NCBI RefSeq assembly: GCF_018320785.1
Contig: NC_054888.1
Span: 27,100,287-27,164,286, forward strand
Length of the DNA stretch: 64,000 nt
Source of the DNA: Cheilinus undulatus
Taxonomy: Eukaryota > Chordata > Actinopteri > Labriformes > Labridae
Direction of reading: 5' to 3'
Shown here piece after piece: positions 59,801 to 64,000 of this stretch. Numbering within the stretch: position 1 is the first letter of the stretch; the number at the start of each line of letters is the position of its first letter. The notes under the pieces were generated by a model, which worked only from the letters and a program-made list of their open reading frames with translations, was not told the origin of the DNA and did not search any database. Both the position numbers and the translations under genes were made by a program.

Positions 59801-62800
59801 CTTCCTTTGGGATGTGTGTGAATATCAGGACATGAAAGTCAAGAGTTAATGTGAAAGGACTATTATAGGAGCTAACTGGTCATGGTTTCTCCACAGAGTT
59901 GACCAGCAGAACTCAGATGTACCCAGTGGTTCATCTTTGCAGCAGCATCAGACAGGATTGGACTCCATATTTTTGGTAAGTACATGCACAACAACTACAT
60001 CTGGCTACTCTAACTGGTGAGCTGTCTGTCTGGATTTGCAAACCTCCCTGTTGCTCCAGTTTTCATTCATACCTCTCAGAGGACTTCTTGGGTGTACTGG
60101 TTTGAAACTGGAACCATGACAACATCATAAATCTGTATAGATTTTCTATAAAATCCACAATTCTTAGCATCCTTTTCCTCTTTTACCACAACTTAGCCTA
60201 GCTTAGCCTTGGCTGCTTCTGCCTCTAATGCTGGGTTCAGTTTTTCCTCCTCCTCCTTTACTGATAATGGTACGTGTATAAGATGTAGTTCTGGAGGACA
60301 GTGAACTCTTTAGGATTCAGGAACCACTGAATCTCAGTGAGTGGATGGGTGACTGCACAGGGAAAGCAAAGCCATAAACACGAACACCCACTCGACTACA
60401 ACGAATAGCTTCATGTTCCAAAAACAGATTTTCCCAACTCAGCGACACACCCGCTGAGAATAAAACTGACAGACAGACGAACAGTCCCAGGGATTTGGAC
60501 CTGCAACCTTCAGACTGCCAGCCAGACCTCTCTTCCTCTTGGCCACAGAGACAGACGTCTCTAGAAGCTCCCAAAGATTCTTCCTTCTTTCTTTGGACTC
60601 AAATCTTGAAAACAAAGTGTTGTTTAGATTTGAACCTGAACCCTGCAGTTTGCTTGGTAGTCCTCTATCCCTCCAGGCTACAGACGCGTATAGTGCTTTC
60701 AGACAGACATGGTTCTGGTTCTGGTTCTGGTTCTGGCTCTGTTGTGGAGTCTCAGAACCTTGGTGCTTTCTGGCTAACCAGCCTGTGTTTCCAGTTTAAG
60801 AGGAACCAAAGTGGAAGGATGTGATGGACGCTCCACTTTTGCCCAAGTCTTTCTTGTTTAATAAATAAATGCTTCTGGATGAGCATCATTATTTTATATT
60901 ATCAACTGTCTGGAAAATACAGGGGCCCTTGCATACGTGGGGACCCTAGACCACAGCCTTGGCTAGAGCATGAGATGTAATGCCCTTGACCTTTGAGCTC
61001 CAGAGTATAACCAGTCGATTAAGTTTATTAAGTGGACATTCATTTAAAGTTTGAAGAAAAACCCATCAAGCATTCTTGAGACTAGAAATAATACCAACAA
61101 AGGCTTGTACATATCTAAATCTTAATTTTGATATTTTCCAAGTCTATTGTTCTTTTGTGTTACATGTGTAATTCCTGTACACTGAGAGGAAAGCTAACCA
61201 GAGTTGAAGTCTTTGATGCATAAGCGTAGTTGGCCAGTAAAGCTGATTGTGATTTCAAGCCTACTGTTGCCTCAGGACTACACCTGACTATGCCCGCTGA
61301 CTTCTCTAGTATATTTTATTCCCAGTGAGCTCCAGGCTGTCCTAACAATGATTACTCTTAAAAAGAACAGTGTCTTAAATGAGGTTTTATGCCTTCTGTC
61401 AATGTTTGTCTTCGTAATATTCTGTTTCAGCTGCTTGAGGAGAATATTATCCCGTTTGTAAAGCGTGAGCTGAAGAGGATCCACAAGAGTCTGGTTAACC
61501 CAGAAAGTTTCAAGAGTTTGAGGGATGATGAGGAAGTGTTGGATGGTGATGAAGAGGAGGAGCAGAGTAGCAGCAGGGAGGCATTTCTGAAGATCACAGT
61601 GAACTTTCTGAGGAGGATGAAGCAGGAGGAGCTGGCTGACCTTCTGCTGAGCAGTAAGTGTGTTTCTATCACAGTTTGACACGCTGACTACATGGGACAT
61701 CCCTCAAGAAAAAAGGAAGATGATATTTCAATTTTAGAAGGGTTGTTTTAACTCTATCAGCCCCTTACTTGACATGTTTGTCTGTATTTATTCAGGACCT
61801 TCATCTTCAGTTTGTCAGCGTAAACTTAAATCCAACCTGAAGGATAAGTTCCAGTGTGTGTTTGAGGGGATCGCTAAAGAAGGGAACCCAGTCCTCCTGA
61901 ATCAGATCTACACAGAGCTCTACATCACTGAGGGAGGGACTGGAGAGGTCAACGAGGAACACGAGGTCAGACAGATCGAAAATGCATCAAGAAAACCATA
62001 CACACCTGAAACAACCATCAGACAGGAGGACATCTTCAAAGCTGTGGCTGGAAGAAAAGAACCAATCAGGACAGTGATGACGAAGGGCGTGGCTGGCATT
62101 GGGAAAACAGTCTTAACACAGAAGTTCACTCTGGACTGGGCTGAAGGCAGAGCCAACCAGGACATCCAGTTCACATTTCCATTCACTTTCAGAGAGCTGA
62201 ATGTGCTGAAAGAGAAAGAGTTCAGCTTGGTGGAGCTCCTTCATCACTTCTTTACTGAAACCAAAGAAGCAGGACTCTGCAGGTTTGAGGACTTCCAGGT
62301 GGTCTTCATCTTTGACGGTCTGGATGAGTGTCGGCTTCCTCTGGACTTCACCAACAATGAGATCCTGACTGATGTTAGCCAGTCCACCTCGGTGGATGTG
62401 CTGCTGACTAACCTCATCAGGGGGAACCTGCTTCCATCTGCTCGCCTCTGGATAACCACACGACCTGCAGCAGCCAATCAGATCCCTCCTGGGTGTGTTG
62501 ACATGGTGACAGAGGTCAGAGGGTTCACTGACCCTCAGAAGGAGGAGTACTTCAGGAAGAGGTTCAAAGATGAGAGGCAGGCCAGCAGAATCATCTCCCA
62601 CATCAAGACCTCCAGAAGCCTCCAGATCATGTGCCACATCCCGGTCTTCTGCTGGATCACTGCTACAGTTCTGGAGGATCTGCTGAAGACCACCAAGAGA
62701 GGAGAGCTGCCCAAGACCCTGACTGAGATGTTCATCCACTTCCTGGTGGTTCAGACCAAACTGAAGAACATCAAGTATGATGGAGGAGCTGAGACTGATC

Positions 62801-64000
62801 CAAACTGGAGTCCAGAGAGCATGAAGATGATCCGGTCTCTGGGTAAGCTGGCTTTTGAGCAGCTGCAGAAAGGAAACCTGATCTTCTATGAACCAGACCT
62901 GATGGAGTGTGGAATCGATATCAGAGAAGCCTCCTGGTACTCAGGAGTGTTCACACAGGTCTTCAGAGTGGAGAGAGGACTGTACCAGGACCAGGTCTTC
63001 TGCTTCATCCATCTGAGTGTTCAGGAGTTTCTGGCTGCTCTTCATGTCCATCAGACCTTCACCAACTCTGGAGTCAATCTGCTGTCAGAAGAACCATCAA
63101 CCTCCCAGACACAGTTCTACCAAACAGCCGTGGACCAGGCCCTGCAGAGTCCAAATGGACACCTGGACCTGTTCCTCCGCTTCCTCCTGGGTCTTTCACT
63201 GCAGACCAATCAGACTCTCCTACGAGGTCTGGTAGCACCAACAAGAAGTAGCTCAGAGACTGATGAGGACAAAGTGGAGTACATCAAGAAGAAGATTAAT
63301 GAGATGATCTCACCAGAAAGGAGCATCAATCTGTTCCACTGTCTGAACGAGCTGAAGGACTATTCTCTAGAAAAGCAGATCCAGCAGTACCTTGGTTCAG
63401 GAAAACTTGCCAGAGAGAAACTGTCTCCTGCTCAGTGGTCAGCTCTGGTCTTCATCTTGCTCTCATCAGAGAAAGATCTGGATGTCTTTGACCTGAGGAA
63501 GTACTCTGCATCTGAAGAGGCTCTCCTGAGGCTGCTGCCAGTGGTCAGAGCCTCCAAGAAAGCTGTGTATGTAAAACGTAATCATTAATACTTTCTAAGC
63601 CTGTCACTGTCTGAATAAATAACTGTTAACTAGCTTTCTTACTGCTGTCTCTCCAGGCTGAGTGGATGTAATCTCTCAGAAGAAAGCTGTAAAGCTCTGT
63701 CATCAGTCATCAGCTCCCAGTCCTCCAATCTGAGGGAGCTGGACCTGAGTAACAACAACCTGCAGGACTCAGGAGTGGAGATCTTGTCTGAGGGACTGGG
63801 GAGTCCAAACTGTTTACTGGAAACCCTCAGGTCAGCAGTCCCAGTTTGTACTTATTTATAGACCTGTATTTTTTTATATGACTGGAACAGCAATGCCCTC
63901 ATATTTGTTGTTCTGTGTCTTTGCAGGCTGTCAGGCTGTCTGATCACAGACAAAGGCTGCTCTTTTCTAGTCTCAGCTCTGACATCCAACCCCTCCCACC
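53876..64000 (+). CDS. NLR gene C: NLRC3-like FISNA-NACHT-LRR receptor, cut by the window edge
   Basis: Coding exons 53876-53919, 54690-54797, 59180-59281, 59541-59633, 59897-59975, 61431-61653, 61796-63566, 63657-63830 and 63927 onward. Order: acidic start [13 protein letters not shown], three cassettes, the [11 protein letters not shown] linker, helical domain (about 143-216), FISNA, NACHT with Walker A GVAGIGKT at residues 314-321 and the DGLDE Walker B, winged helix, HD2, one complete LRR exon and the start of a second. The intron before the second cassette holds a 3.9-kb 40-bp array. The A-like downstream intron suggests that the remaining exons (linker, B30.2) lie beyond 64000. Predicted role is as for gene A. 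The frame is open throughout. Confidence 0.87.
54690..59975 (+). CDS. Gene C N-terminal cassette exons (three) and linker exon
   Basis: Cassettes 54690-54797 (108 nt), 59180-59281 (102 nt) and 59541-59633 (93 nt), all phase 2 at both ends, encode [20 protein letters not shown] and [19 protein letters not shown], each followed by LYF. The second and third are identical over about 84 nt and then diverge (SGPLPER versus RREK), with the same GTAAACCAG acceptor, so one is a recent tandem copy. Exon 59897-59975 (phase 2 to 0) is the linker [20 protein letters not shown]. Introns 53920-54689 and 59282-59540 hold nothing recognised. Confidence 0.85.
54868..55207 (+). mobile_element. LINE (non-LTR retrotransposon) fragment
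   Basis: A diverged coding fragment reads [23 protein letters not shown], then (after a frame change) [29 protein letters not shown] and [13 protein letters not shown]. This matches the segment between endonuclease and reverse transcriptase in abundant teleost LINEs (L2/Maui-like; clade uncertain). It is 5' and 3' truncated, frameshifted and non-functional. It abuts the 40-bp array directly. Confidence 0.75.
55201..59100. repeat. 40-bp satellite array, 97.5 copies with no indels
   Basis: Every unit is exactly 40 bp: CATTATAGACCAGGATAAAC then AGAGCTGGTTTATTAGTGAA. Variation is almost confined to one site (CATTAT or CATTAA), with three units GATAATTA-type (near 55440, 56200, 57080) and one CATTGT (57041). 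Each unit contains an inverted pair ATAAAC/GTTTAT around AGAGCTG. It lies in a gene C intron. Confidence 0.98.
59976..61430 (+). other. Gene C intron with SINE-like and microsatellite debris
   Basis: On the minus strand about 60550-60487 reads TGGCCAAGAGGAAGAGAGG and GGTTGCAGGTCCAAATCCC, which resemble the A and B boxes of a tRNA-derived SINE head. The possible body extends to about 60300. A GGTTCT microsatellite sits at about 60711-60738. The SINE call is tentative, and no exon is recognised in this intron. Confidence 0.35.
61431..61653 (+). CDS. Gene C helical N-terminal domain exon
   Basis: A 223-nt exon, phase 0 to 1, starting after TGTTTCAG and ending AGCA|GTAAGT. It encodes [19 protein letters not shown], an acidic stretch ([10 protein letters not shown]) and [15 protein letters not shown]. 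It is six codons longer than in gene A because of the acidic stretch. Function is unproven; a death-fold-like adaptor is one possibility. Confidence 0.82.
61796..63566 (+). CDS. Gene C FISNA-NACHT-winged helix-HD2 exon
   Basis: 1771 nt, the same length as in gene A. FISNA is complete ([20 protein letters not shown]). Walker A is at 62086-62109, and Walker B and the [14 protein letters not shown] winged-helix motif are intact. Along its length it alternates between gene A-like blocks ([28 protein letters not shown]) and gene B-like blocks ([49 protein letters not shown]). The donor is GTATGT at 63567. Confidence 0.93.
63657..64000 (+). CDS. Gene C LRR exons (second cut at the window edge)
   Basis: Exon 63657-63830 is the standard 174-nt LRR exon. 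The next begins at 63927 ([20 protein letters not shown]) and is interrupted by the end of the window. The intron 63831-63926 matches that of gene A much better than that of gene B. Confidence 0.9.

Noticed and set aside
60495-60824. 109-residue + strand frame in a gene C intron
   Set aside because: It is made of SINE-like sequence and a GGTTCT microsatellite, with no conserved counterpart in gene A.

Overview
The window looks like vertebrate, almost certainly teleost fish, genomic DNA. It has spliced genes with GT/AG introns and fish-type NLR immune receptors (FISNA-NACHT-LRR-B30.2, the NLR-C or NLRC3-like class). It also carries hAT-type transposon remnants, a LINE fragment and very large tandem arrays. 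I see no prokaryotic features. The species cannot be named from the sequence alone.

Layout: three NLR-C genes lie head to tail on the + strand. Gene A (start codon 1447, stop 11754-11756) is complete: 12 coding exons in one frame give 1157 residues. Gene B (33294-38238) is intact in frame at 928 residues. It has lost every N-terminal cassette exon, the helical N-terminal exon and the first half of FISNA through a deletion that fused two exons in frame. Gene C (from 53876) runs off the right edge inside its second LRR exon. The three genes are patchwork copies of one another, including an identical 90-nt intron, as expected for ongoing gene conversion.

Between and inside the genes, about 30 kb (nearly half the window) is tandem repeat. 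The arrays are 52-bp AT-rich units (17180-24028), 15/17-bp units (24390-33039), 41-bp units (41155-42900), 23-bp units (44128-50704) and 40-bp units (55201-59100), plus smaller arrays of 42, 33, 79 and 25-38 bp. Two related non-coding segments, near 16.5 kb and 43.6 kb, look like promoter plus untranslated first exon of genes B and C. If so, the two largest array blocks lie inside the first introns of these genes and are transcribed before splicing.

Mobile elements: a 1.69-kb hAT deletion derivative with an exact 8-bp target duplication (1773-3462), a MITE-like element carrying a 79-bp array (15349-16212), two copies of a further hAT-like family (about 40.9-43.2 kb and 50850-52105), a small nested hAT element (51538-51966) and a LINE fragment (54868-55207).

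How the parts work together: the receptors are predicted cytosolic sensors in which the NACHT ATPase drives oligomerisation and the LRR and B30.2 parts face ligand or partner. N-terminal cassettes differ in number between paralogues (four, none, three) and sit in symmetric phase 2 exons, so they can be gained or lost without a frameshift. The strongest novel signals are the in-frame exon fusion in gene B, the mosaic origin of gene C, a transposon-internal birth of the 41-bp array, and RNA motifs repeated hundreds of times in sense (AATAAA, the Pumilio site TGTAAATA, and GGACT).
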